NCBI GenBank assembly: GCA_019420425.1
Contig: JAHZHG010000029.1
Location: 1-6,666 of the forward strand
Length of the DNA: 6,666 nt
Direction of reading: 5' to 3'
Source: Clostridiales bacterium
GTDB taxonomy: Bacteria; Bacillota; Clostridia; Lachnospirales; Lachnospiraceae
The notes beneath the pieces are model-generated. The model had not been told where the DNA came from, searched no databases, and was given only the letters and a program-made list of their open reading frames with translations. Below, in pieces: positions 1 to 5,170 of this stretch (the first letter of the stretch is position 1; each line of letters begins with the position of its first letter). A program made the position numbers and the translations under genes.

Positions 1-25
1 GATTTTCACACACTTCTAACCACGC

Positions 26-73
26 AAAAACGGGAGTACAGCTTCTCGGTTCGTCCGATTGGCTGTACTCCCG
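26..73 (-). terminator. Stem-loop terminator after the Bro-N gene, possibly bidirectional
   Basis: A perfect 12-bp inverted repeat pairs 31-42 (CGGGAGTACAGC) with 62-73. Inside its 19-nt loop a second small helix pairs 46-49 (TCGG) with 55-58 (CCGA) around TTCGT. Read on the minus strand, the stem starts 8 nt after the Bro-N stop codon (82-84) and is followed by five U residues (30-26), as in an intrinsic terminator. Read on the plus strand, the same stem is followed by a seven-T run at 77-83, so it could also stop transcripts entering from the left. No plus-strand gene is visible in the window to use it. Confidence 0.85.
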
Positions 74-81
74 CTCTTTTT

Positions 82-912
82 TTATTTATCACTGCCATCC
101 GGCTTTTCTGCTTCAGAAACACCTTCAATCAATTCTGTTACAACCTGATTGAGCTGTGCGGCGTTCTGGGAAGTAATTACCGGTTCGCCGGTTTCTGCTT
201 CCAACGCCTGTCTTGCAATACCGGCAACATTGCCGCCCCTTCGGGCTACTTTCATATTGGCGCCAAAACCCTCCGGTTTTTCTTTCTTGGAAATGGTTGT
301 CATATTATCCCGGAGATTTTCCTTTTTGAGTCCCTTCAACTTTTTGTACTGCTTTGTGGTCATCCCAGACCATGCGCGGGTGAGTTCGTCTGTGAGAATG
401 GCATATTCAACACCCTTCTGTACGCCTCGGTCCTGCCATTCGTCTGTGAGTTCTTTCCGCACTTGGATTGCCTGGAGCCTCTGATTGATCCATTCACGGG
501 AGTATCCTTTCCGAACATAAGTTTCAAGTGCCCGGTCTATGGTCAGTTCCGGGTCAATGGTTTCTTCAATACGCTCTCTGCCTACCTGTGCCATCCATAG
601 CTTGAAAGGTTCTGCTTTAGGAGATGGGATTGACTGAATGATCCGCAGGATACCTTCTACATTGGCGGCCTGGATTTTTCTTCGTTTTCCATCAGCAGCG
701 ATCATTTCAACTGGGGTACAAATTGTACCCCAGTTGGAGGAAAGTTCTGGATCGCGGGTACGCATCTTTTTGATATATTGTTTGGGATCGGCACTATCTG
801 TCAAAACTGCCACAACATCCTGAACTGAAAAATACCATTCTTCTTGTTCATCATTCCAGGCAGTACGAATTTGCTGACTTTCAAAAATCTGAATCTTGTC
901 ATTAGAACTCAT
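82..912 (-). CDS. Bro-N domain protein (phage antirepressor / DNA-damage-inducible protein D-like)
   Basis: The 276-residue product has an N-terminal Bro-N fold, roughly residues 8-112. Visible hallmarks are WYFSVQDVVAVL (26-37), a Tyr/Lys-rich stretch around YIKKMR (46-51), and the very typical IIQSIPSPKAEPFKLW segment (91-106) followed by VGRERIEE (110-117). The C-terminal half carries MTTKQYKKLKGLKKENLRD (184-202) and a basic, glycine-rich RRGGNVAGIAR (224-234) that I associate with chromosomal Bro/DinD-like proteins. The family is linked to DNA binding and, in phages, antirepression; the target here is unknown. The start at 912 is set by an AAAGGGGGG ribosome site 7 nt upstream. No integrase, repressor or phage structural gene is next to it, so it may be a solitary chromosomal member or prophage remnant. 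The gene is more AT-rich than the amino-sugar operon. A 29-bp palindrome lies within it at 708-736. Confidence 0.88.
   Translation of the reverse strand: MSSNDKIQIFESQQIRTAWNDEQEEWYFSVQDVVAVLTDSADPKQYIKKMRTRDPELSSNWGTICTPVEMIAADGKRRKIQAANVEGILRIIQSIPSPKAEPFKLWMAQVGRERIEETIDPELTIDRALETYVRKGYSREWINQRLQAIQVRKELTDEWQDRGVQKGVEYAILTDELTRAWSGMTTKQYKKLKGLKKENLRDNMTTISKKEKPEGFGANMKVARRGGNVAGIARQALEAETGEPVITSQNAAQLNQVVTELIEGVSEAEKPDGSDK
708..736. repeat. 29-bp perfect palindrome inside the Bro-N gene
   Basis: Arms of 14 bp, CAACTGGGGTACAA (708-721) and TTGTACCCCAGTTG (723-736), are exact reverse complements around the single central base at 722. The symmetry stops at the flanking bases 707 and 737. 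On the minus strand it encodes the peptide NWGTICTPV, which fits the Bro-N domain, so the palindrome is built within a normal reading frame. As RNA it would fold into a 12-bp stem with a 5-nt loop. No T-run follows on either strand, so it is not an intrinsic terminator. Confidence 0.9.
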
Positions 913-919
913 TGCTGTT

Positions 920-928
920 CCCCCCTTT
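920..928 (-). promoter_or_regulatory. Ribosome binding site of the Bro-N gene
   Basis: The minus strand reads AAAGGGGGG here, 7 nt before the ATG at 912-910. It is purine-rich and G-heavy rather than the AGGAGG of the amino-sugar operon, but the spacing is ideal and it fixes the start. Confidence 0.75.
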
Positions 929-943
929 CGACAGATTTTTTCA

Positions 944-952
944 ATTATATCA
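944..952 (-). promoter_or_regulatory. Extended -10 promoter for the Bro-N gene
   Basis: The minus strand reads TGATATAAT from 952 to 944, a perfect TATAAT with the TGn extension, in an AT-rich stretch. The predicted transcript would start near 937 and have a leader of about 25 nt. No good -35 lies at 17 bp; the nearest TTGAAA (979-974) is 24 bp away and overlaps the stop codon of the upstream membrane-protein gene. An extended -10 can work without a strong -35. This would let the Bro-N gene be transcribed independently of 976-1338. I saw no obvious SOS (LexA) box. Confidence 0.55.
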
Positions 953-975
953 TTTATATGTATTTTTTTCTACTT

Positions 976-1338
976 TCAAAATGAATGATAGGACGGATAT
1001 TCGCAGCAGCAGGCGTTGTGGGAATGTGTGTAAACTGTCATGTATGCGGTGATCGGCACATAGCACACAGCCACCAAAAGCCTCCATACCAGGACGAAAC
1101 CGCCGATCACGCCGCCGAGGATGAAATTCAGAGCGAACAGCGCGATCCCACCGCCAAAGGACCCGCCTCCCGGCACGATCCAGAGGCACACCCGATGGAG
1201 ACCGAAGGGCAGGCCGCAGCGGATCCAGAGCCATACATAATCCAGCTCGCCGCCCTTCATGCAGACGGATTTGAAAATACAGTACAACAGCAGGGCCGCC
1301 GCCACGGGCAGAACAAAAGCACCGAAAAATCCATGCAC
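976..1338 (-). CDS. Small predicted membrane protein (DUF6050-like), start uncertain
   Basis: The 120-residue product has about three hydrophobic segments: residues 4-22, 34-55 and 63-97. Between them lie GGELDYVWLWIRCGLPFGLHR (29-49) and a glycine-rich FGGGIALFALNFILGGVIGG (61-80). This pattern (a Gly-Glu-Leu-Asp-Tyr turn, then a G-x-P-F-G-x-H-R motif, then a Gly-rich helix ending in VWRL) resembles a small uncharacterised clostridial family I recall as DUF6050; that is recollection, not a search. The tail (101-120) is polar with several His and Cys. The only in-frame start is GTG at 1338, with no ribosome site in front of it. A good site lies further up at 1396-1403 but points to a frame with an early stop, so the N-terminus may be damaged. 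It is followed 63 nt later by the Bro-N gene on the same strand, with no terminator between. No function is known. Confidence 0.6.
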   Translation of the reverse strand: MHGFFGAFVLPVAAALLLYCIFKSVCMKGGELDYVWLWIRCGLPFGLHRVCLWIVPGGGSFGGGIALFALNFILGGVIGGFVLVWRLLVAVCYVPITAYMTVYTHSHNACCCEYPSYHSF

Positions 1339-1351
1339 GAAAGCGAACGAC

Positions 1352-1365
1352 GCCTGCTTGCAGGC
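1352..1365. repeat. 14-bp short inverted repeat upstream of the GTG start
   Basis: GCCTGC (1352-1357) and GCAGGC (1360-1365) are exact reverse complements separated by two bases. The right position for an operator or a translation-blocking hairpin is plausible, being 14 nt before the GTG at 1338. The stretch 1378-1384 (AAGCAGG) can also pair with 1353-1359, so two alternative folds exist. Its role is unknown. Confidence 0.5.
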
Positions 1366-1403
1366 TTAACGCCAGAGAAGCAGGTACAATTAATTCACCT
1401 CTT
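1366..1403 (-). other. Ribosome site with TTG-started 7-codon frame
   Basis: The minus strand carries AAGAGGTG (1403-1396), then 6 nt, then TTG at 1389. This frame reads seven hydrophobic/basic codons (LYLLLWR) and stops at TAA (1368-1366). The frame is the same one used by the membrane protein starting at 1338, ten codons after the TAA. Two readings fit: the stop is a nonsense mutation that cut off the true N-terminus, or this is a tiny leader frame. The sequence cannot decide. Confidence 0.35.
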
Positions 1404-1488
1404 TGCTGCAAAAAGTTTATGAAACAATGGAATAAGAGCCTGTCTATATGGCAGGCACTTCTTAAAAGCAAAACAAACGCATGATATT

Positions 1489-1712
1489 AAACGCCGGCCT
1501 ATTTCTTTCCAAATGGAGTATAATGGAAAATTATATTTTGGAGTAGGGACTTTTAAAGATGTTTATCGACAGTTGCAGAAAAGGGAAATAAGACTTGTCT
1601 GGAAGATGTGTCATTTTTTACTTTTGAGCCCCATATAAGTATTTCTGATTCAACGTATGGCTGCAAACGGGAAAATATATATTACTTTAATGATGAATTA
1701 CTGGAATTGTAA
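1489..1712 (+). pseudogene. Frameshifted remnant, PPOX-like flavin-binding protein fragment
   Basis: In the frame of the ATG at 1513, the stretch 1489-1578 translates to RRPISFQMEYNGKLYFGVG, then TFKDVYRQLQ. This resembles the strand-turn-helix of the pyridoxamine 5'-phosphate oxidase-like family (R-P-x-x-F, then GKLYF, then K-x-V-x-x-Q). The family is about 130-150 residues; here the N-terminal strands and most of the domain are missing. This frame runs on to TAA at 1636-1638 without family resemblance after about 1578. A second frame is open from 1557 to TAA at 1710-1712 and has a natural-looking tail (FEPHISISDSTYG, then YYFNDELLEL), which suggests a frameshift or a junction between two old fragments. 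I do not recognise that tail. There is no ribosome site before 1513. The stretch is AT-rich compared with the operon to its right. Confidence 0.4.
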
Positions 1713-1810
1713 AGGTAAGTCCTTAAAATCAAAATGTTTCATCAGCACCACTCCCTTATGATTTCCTTTTGCTTCATATCTTTTTACCAAACTGTAAACT
1801 GTCGGTATCG

Positions 1811-1857
1811 GCCTGCGCAGCGTACTGCTGCAGCTGCGCAGGCGCTTTGGCAGCGCC
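1811..1857. repeat. Two overlapping, mutually exclusive stem-loops
   Basis: The first stem has 11-bp perfect arms, GCCTGCGCAGC (1811-1821) and GCTGCGCAGGC (1833-1843), around an 11-nt loop. The second has 6-bp perfect arms, GGCGCT (1841-1846) and AGCGCC (1852-1857), around a 5-nt loop. The two share 1841-1843, so an RNA could form only one completely. Neither is followed by a T-run on either strand. The layout is attenuator-like, but no gene is clearly placed to be controlled by it. Confidence 0.7.
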
Positions 1858-1923
1858 GTCAGTACCTCGGTTGGAACCAGGCCGATGGAATAATCCCTGT
1901 GTATGTATATCCTTTCCCCCAAT

Positions 1924-1951
1924 GCCCCCGGACCGCATCAGGCCCGGAGGC
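1924..1951 (-). terminator. Strong stem-loop downstream of the CHR genes (possible transcript end)
   Basis: Arms 1951-1941 and 1934-1924 pair at all 11 positions on the minus strand if two G-U pairs are allowed, around a 6-nt loop. On the plus strand the same two positions would be C-A mismatches, so the minus strand is the better folder. It lies 43 nt beyond the stop of the last CHR gene (1995-1997). The bases after it on the minus strand are ATTGGGGG, not a U-run, so it is not a classic intrinsic terminator. It could be a 3'-end protecting or Rho-associated hairpin. Confidence 0.4.
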
Positions 1952-1994
1952 TGGCTTTCTTTAGGGGGAAAACCCGTAATGCGCAATCTGTTTT

Positions 1995-2561
1995 TCAGCG
2001 GATGAACAGGTAGACCAGCGTCCCGACTATCCCGGATCCAAAGATGATCGGGATTGCCCCTATTTTGGTTTTCCTCAGCAGTACCAGGCAAATGCAGAAG
2101 ATAACTGCTTCTACCACGCGGAAATCGGTCAGCTGCAGGTCGAACAGAGACGCATTGAAGAGGGCCAGAAGCAGCAGGGAGAGGCCGGCTGAGGCGATCA
2201 TGGCGACCACCGCGGGCCGCAGGCCGGCAAGGACGCCCTGCATGGTTTTCAGGCTGCGGTATTTCATATAGAGCCAGGACAGGATGAGCACGATGACGAA
2301 GGACGGAAATATGCAGCCCAGGGTGCAGATAACGGCGCCGGGCAGGCCGGCAATCTGCTGACCGACGAAGGTGGCGCAGTTTACGGCGATTGGGCCCGGG
2401 GTCATCTCGGCGATGGTAATCAGATCGGCAAACTGGCTCATCTCCAGCCAGTGTTTTCCGTCCACAATCTGGCTCTGAATCAGTGGGACGGCAGCGTAGC
2501 CTCCGCCGAAGCTGAACAGGCCGATCTGGAAAAAGGCCCAGAAAAGCTGTAAATAAATCAT
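1995..2561 (-). CDS. Short chromate transporter (CHR) family membrane protein, second of pair
   Basis: The 188-residue protein is a single CHR domain. The signature FSFGGGYAAVPL (16-27) follows a first amphipathic/hydrophobic helix, and MTPGPIAVN (53-61) is the conserved PGP loop. Further membrane segments lie near residues 72-97 (ending in FVIVLILSWLY), 111-134, 148-162 and 166-187. Short CHR proteins are about half the length of classical ChrA (near 400) and usually occur as tandem pairs that act together; the Bacillus subtilis YwrA/YwrB pair is the known example linked to chromate resistance. The start ATG at 2561 overlaps the stop of the upstream CHR gene (ATGA), and AAGGAGG (2575-2569) sits 7 nt before it, indicating translational coupling. 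It is the last gene of the operon. The physiological substrate here is unknown. Confidence 0.9.
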   Translation of the reverse strand: MIYLQLFWAFFQIGLFSFGGGYAAVPLIQSQIVDGKHWLEMSQFADLITIAEMTPGPIAVNCATFVGQQIAGLPGAVICTLGCIFPSFVIVLILSWLYMKYRSLKTMQGVLAGLRPAVVAMIASAGLSLLLLALFNASLFDLQLTDFRVVEAVIFCICLVLLRKTKIGAIPIIFGSGIVGTLVYLFIR

Positions 2562-3160
2562 TTGGCTGCCTCCTTCCTGCCCTCCAGCAATACTCTGGCC
2601 AGGCCGATTCCGCCGCAGATCAGGATGATTACAATAGCGCTGACCTTAAACCAGCAGGTGGCCACAAAGGCGGCCGCCATCATGGTTATCCACAGTACGC
2701 TCTTTGTCTTTACCACATTCCCCGCCAGGCCGATGACCACATCGGCAATGACCGCAGCCACTCCGGCGCGCATGACCTGCAGGGCAATCGCAATGTATTC
2801 GTTGTCTTTAAACTGATTATAAAACAGGGCGATGACAGAGATAATGACCAGAGGCGGGACGATCGCGCCCAGGGTGCAGATCACCGCGCCCCAGAATTTT
2901 TTTATCCGGTAGCCCACCACGATGGCAATGTTTACCCCCAGGGTGCCCGGCGAGGACTGGGCGATGGCGGTCATGTCCAGCATCTCATCGTCCCCCAGCC
3001 AGCCCAGCTGCTCCACAAACTTCTGCTTCATCATACTGATGATAACAAAGCCTCCGCCAAAGGTGCTGGCGCTCAGCGTCAGCGTGGTCAGAAACAGTTT
3101 CCAGTAAATCTGCACATTGGACAGCTGGGAAAGCGATGTTTTCTCTTTTGGCTCACTCAT
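2558..3160 (-). CDS. Short chromate transporter (CHR) family membrane protein, first of pair
   Basis: With the start chosen here the protein has 200 residues and one CHR domain. STFGGGFVII (32-41) is the N-terminal FGG signature, and SSPGTLGVNIAIVVGYRI (69-86) carries the PG loop, here SPGT instead of the PGP of its partner. Later hydrophobic segments cover about 90-113, 119-137, 145-160 and 163-180. The family moves chromate (with sulfate as a competing anion in characterised members) across the inner membrane. An upstream in-frame ATG at 3169 abuts the ribosome site AAGGGAG (3176-3170) with no spacer, whereas ATG 3160 is 9 nt away, so 3160 is preferred. The ribosome site overlaps the nagA stop codon, and the gene overlaps the next CHR gene by 4 nt. 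Confidence 0.9.
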   Translation of the reverse strand: MSEPKEKTSLSQLSNVQIYWKLFLTTLTLSASTFGGGFVIISMMKQKFVEQLGWLGDDEMLDMTAIAQSSPGTLGVNIAIVVGYRIKKFWGAVICTLGAIVPPLVIISVIALFYNQFKDNEYIAIALQVMRAGVAAVIADVVIGLAGNVVKTKSVLWITMMAAAFVATCWFKVSAIVIILICGGIGLARVLLEGRKEAAK

Positions 3161-3169
3161 GTTTGTCAT

Positions 3170-3176
3170 CTCCCTT
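3170..3176 (-). promoter_or_regulatory. Ribosome binding site deciding the first CHR gene start
   Basis: AAGGGAG reads from 3176 to 3170 on the minus strand and overlaps the TAA stop of nagA (3177-3175). It touches the ATG at 3169 directly but is 9 nt from the ATG at 3160, so the latter is the workable start. The overlap suggests translation is coupled to nagA. Confidence 0.75.
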
Positions 3177-4323
3177 ATCCCGGGAAGAGATTTCCCCGTA
3201 AAAATACCTTATCAATCGTCAGATCGCCGTTCAGCACCAGAAGGTCTGCGTCCTTGCCGTCCGCGATGGAGCCCTTCCGGTCAAATACGCCGATCAGCCT
3301 CGCCGGATTCTCCGTAAATACCGGAAGGACCTCTTCCAGGGGCCGCCCGGTATAGGCGAGCACATGATGTAGTGCACGCAGCTGGTTGAGGGTGCTTCCC
3401 GCCCTTGTGCCGTCTGCGGCCAGAGTCGCGTCTCCGTTTTTGACCACCACCTCATTGACACCCAGATGATAGCTGCCGTCGGGCAGACCCGCCGCCATAA
3501 TCGAGTCTGTGATCGCCACCAGCCGGTCTGCTCCCTTTACCTTCAGCAGCAGCCGGACAATGCCCGGATGGAGATGAAGGCCGTCGCAGATCATTTCGCT
3601 GTATATGTCCGTTTCCAGGGCCGCCCCCAGTATAGCCGGCTCGTGCTGATGCAGCAGCCGCATGGCATTAAAGGTATGGGTGCTGCAGGCCGCACCGGCC
3701 TCTATGGCCGCCATTGCGGTATTGTAGTCGGCTCCGGAATGACCGATGGCCACGACAATTCCCAGCTTCTTTAGTTTGGGAATCAGCTCCACTATGCCCT
3801 CCACCTCGGGAGCCACAGTAATGTAGCGGATATTCCCCCCTGCGCGCTGCTGGTATTCCCGGATCAGCTCCAGCTCCGGCCTGATCAGCAGGTGCTCAGG
3901 CATCGCGCCCTTGTACGCTTTGGCCAGGAACGGGCCTTCCAGATGAATCCCCAGAAGCTCCGCGGATTCGGCGCCGGACTGATCGAATGCCCGGTACTGG
4001 TTGATGCACCATTCGGTCTGCTCCCGGGTATCGGTCAGCACGGAGGCCAGCCAGGAGGTGGTTCCGTTTCCGGCAAAGAATTTCCCGATCGTTTTCAGCG
4101 CGTCGGCGTCCGCCCCGTTTACATCAAATCCTACCGCACCATGGGTATGGATGTCAATAAATCCGGGGACAATTTTTTTCCCTGCCGCATCGATTACTTC
4201 CGTGTTCTCCGGTATATCCTCTGTCCGCCAGATCTGGATTTTCCCCTCTGTAATATAGAGAGACACCGGCTCAAATTTGCGGTTGATATATACACTGCCG
4301 TTTTTCATCAACTGATTTTTCAT
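3175..4323 (-). CDS. nagA: N-acetylglucosamine-6-phosphate deacetylase
   Basis: NagA removes acetate from GlcNAc-6-phosphate to give glucosamine-6-phosphate in the cytoplasm, the committed step of N-acetylglucosamine use. The 382-residue length is typical of this amidohydrolase family. PGFIDIHTHGAVGFDV (53-68) carries the H59-x-H61 metal motif, GIHLEGPF (125-132) supplies metal ligand E129, and GHSGADY (194-200) and STHTFNAM (214-221) supply H195 and H216. CDGLHLHP (246-253) is a conserved substrate loop, and TDSIMAAGLPDG (272-283) holds the catalytic D273. AGSTLNQLRAL (308-318) and NPARLIGV (339-346) are typical C-terminal motifs. The HxH pair is intact, so a two-metal site is possible, unlike E. 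coli NagA where it is replaced. GGAGG (4335-4331) lies 7 nt before the ATG at 4323. It sits 23 nt after the NagB-like gene. No key residue is missing. Confidence 0.96.
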   Translation of the reverse strand: MKNQLMKNGSVYINRKFEPVSLYITEGKIQIWRTEDIPENTEVIDAAGKKIVPGFIDIHTHGAVGFDVNGADADALKTIGKFFAGNGTTSWLASVLTDTREQTEWCINQYRAFDQSGAESAELLGIHLEGPFLAKAYKGAMPEHLLIRPELELIREYQQRAGGNIRYITVAPEVEGIVELIPKLKKLGIVVAIGHSGADYNTAMAAIEAGAACSTHTFNAMRLLHQHEPAILGAALETDIYSEMICDGLHLHPGIVRLLLKVKGADRLVAITDSIMAAGLPDGSYHLGVNEVVVKNGDATLAADGTRAGSTLNQLRALHHVLAYTGRPLEEVLPVFTENPARLIGVFDRKGSIADGKDADLLVLNGDLTIDKVFLRGNLFPG

Positions 4324-4346
4324 CGGTATGCCTCCATTTTCTCCGT

Positions 4347-5168
4347 TTACTCCGGAAGGTTTGCTACAAACTCGGTGACGCGGATCAATGCGTCCGGATG
4401 CTCCTGCAAAAGCGTCACCGGGAAATGGGCGGATACGTCGCCGTAGCCGGCATGGCGCACCACGCTCCGGTGCCAGTCTCTGAAGCAGCCCAGGCGCACC
4501 TTTCTCGCCTGATAGATTTCATTCATGCCGATGGTGATGCAGTAGGCGGGCATATCGTCGATGGCCCCGTTCAGATCGCCGATGGCGTTCGCCGTCCTGG
4601 TTTCCGGGCTGATTTTCAGCACGCGGGTGTGCAGGCCCTTAAATTCCTCGGGCGACAGCTCATCCTGGGCCTCGTTGAAGGCCACATGGCCGTTGATTCC
4701 GATGCCGCCGAAGCAGATATCCACCCCGCCCAGCTCCGCGATCAGCTCCGCGATATGGCCGGTGTCCTTCGGATCGGGGAATACCCGCTGGTTTTCCGGC
4801 ATAACCAGCTCCGGACGGATTTTTCCGTAAACCTCGCGGTTCATAAAGCCCCGGAAGCTCAGCCTGTCGGAAGAGTCGATCCATTCCTTATCGTCGGTCA
4901 GGTATTCATCCATGTTGATGAACCAGACGTTTTTCAGGCTGATGCTCTCGCGGTTTACCATATCCACAAAATACGGGTACTGGCCCACCGGGCCTACCGG
5001 GCAGATGAATACCGTCCGTTCGCCTAATGCATTTTTCCGTTTTATCTCATCGGCCATTTCCTCTGCCATTGCCTGGAAAACGGCTCCATTATCTTCCATT
5101 ACAACAATCGGTATCTTTGGAGAAGCAATTAATTCCCTTTTTGTATAGTAATAGTAATCATGTCTCAT
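4347..5168 (-). CDS. NagB-like glucosamine-6-phosphate isomerase/deaminase family protein, divergent
   Basis: Canonical NagB converts glucosamine-6-phosphate to fructose-6-phosphate plus ammonia. The 273-residue protein has the family core: NMDEYL (85-90) with the proton-shuttling Asp at 87, SFRGFMNREVYGKI (104-117), and GGIGINGHVAFNE (154-166) with catalytic His161 and Glu166. TRTANA (190-195) and LLQEHPDA (253-260) near the end are also family motifs. Departures are clear. The phosphate loop, normally PTGGTP-like, reads CPVGPVGQYP (56-65). The usual G-x-x-K-A segment is replaced by CFRDWHRSVVRHAG. The N-terminus is extended, with a YYYYTKREL start. It is thus a separate subgroup and may act on a related sugar phosphate; position directly before nagA still argues for amino-sugar work. 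AAGGAGG (5182-5176) lies 7 nt before the ATG, inside the end of the preceding gene, whose stop is 2 nt away. Confidence 0.85.
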   Translation of the reverse strand: MRHDYYYYTKRELIASPKIPIVVMEDNGAVFQAMAEEMADEIKRKNALGERTVFICPVGPVGQYPYFVDMVNRESISLKNVWFINMDEYLTDDKEWIDSSDRLSFRGFMNREVYGKIRPELVMPENQRVFPDPKDTGHIAELIAELGGVDICFGGIGINGHVAFNEAQDELSPEEFKGLHTRVLKISPETRTANAIGDLNGAIDDMPAYCITIGMNEIYQARKVRLGCFRDWHRSVVRHAGYGDVSAHFPVTLLQEHPDALIRVTEFVANLPE

Positions 5169-5170
5169 TC

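Larger units (their letters stand above)
1713..1994. other. Gene-free stretch with inverted repeats and a weak minus-strand frame
   Basis: No convincing gene is present here. A 74-residue minus-strand frame spans 1922-1698, starts with TTG and lacks a good ribosome site. Its last third (VYSLVKRYEAKGNHKGVVL) faintly recalls the C-terminus of medium-chain dehydrogenases, which end in GKVVL-type strands, so it may be decayed coding sequence. The resemblance is too weak to name. The stretch also holds the paired stem-loops at 1811-1857 and the stem at 1924-1951. Confidence 0.4.

Noticed and set aside
40..75. TTCGTCC near a stem, looking like a tRNA T-loop
   Set aside because: No anticodon arm or acceptor stem can be formed around it. 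The inverted repeat and flanking T-runs are fully explained as a terminator.
913..985. Possible SOS operator upstream of the Bro-N gene, given its DinD-like family
   Set aside because: I found no match to the Gram-positive LexA box pattern in this stretch, so DNA-damage control is not supported.
985..1422. Plus-strand frame of 145 codons opposite the small membrane protein
   Set aside because: Its translation is low-complexity and His/Gln/Glu rich with no domain. The minus-strand frame has clear membrane segments and a family-like motif order.
1774..2091. Minus-strand frame of 105 codons running out of the last CHR gene
   Set aside because: It overlaps the conserved end of the CHR gene in another frame and has no ribosome site or recognisable motif.
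4689..4691. Asn159 in the NagB-like protein in place of the Asp141 of E. coli NagB
   Set aside because: As I recall, NGH instead of DGH is common in NagB proteins of Firmicutes, so on its own it does not signal loss of activity.
3892..5027. Long plus-strand open frames (3892-4446 and 4398-5027) opposite nagA and the NagB-like gene
   Set aside because: They are antisense to well-supported genes with intact family motifs, lack ribosome sites, and their translations show no recognisable domain. They arise from GC-rich codon use on the minus strand.
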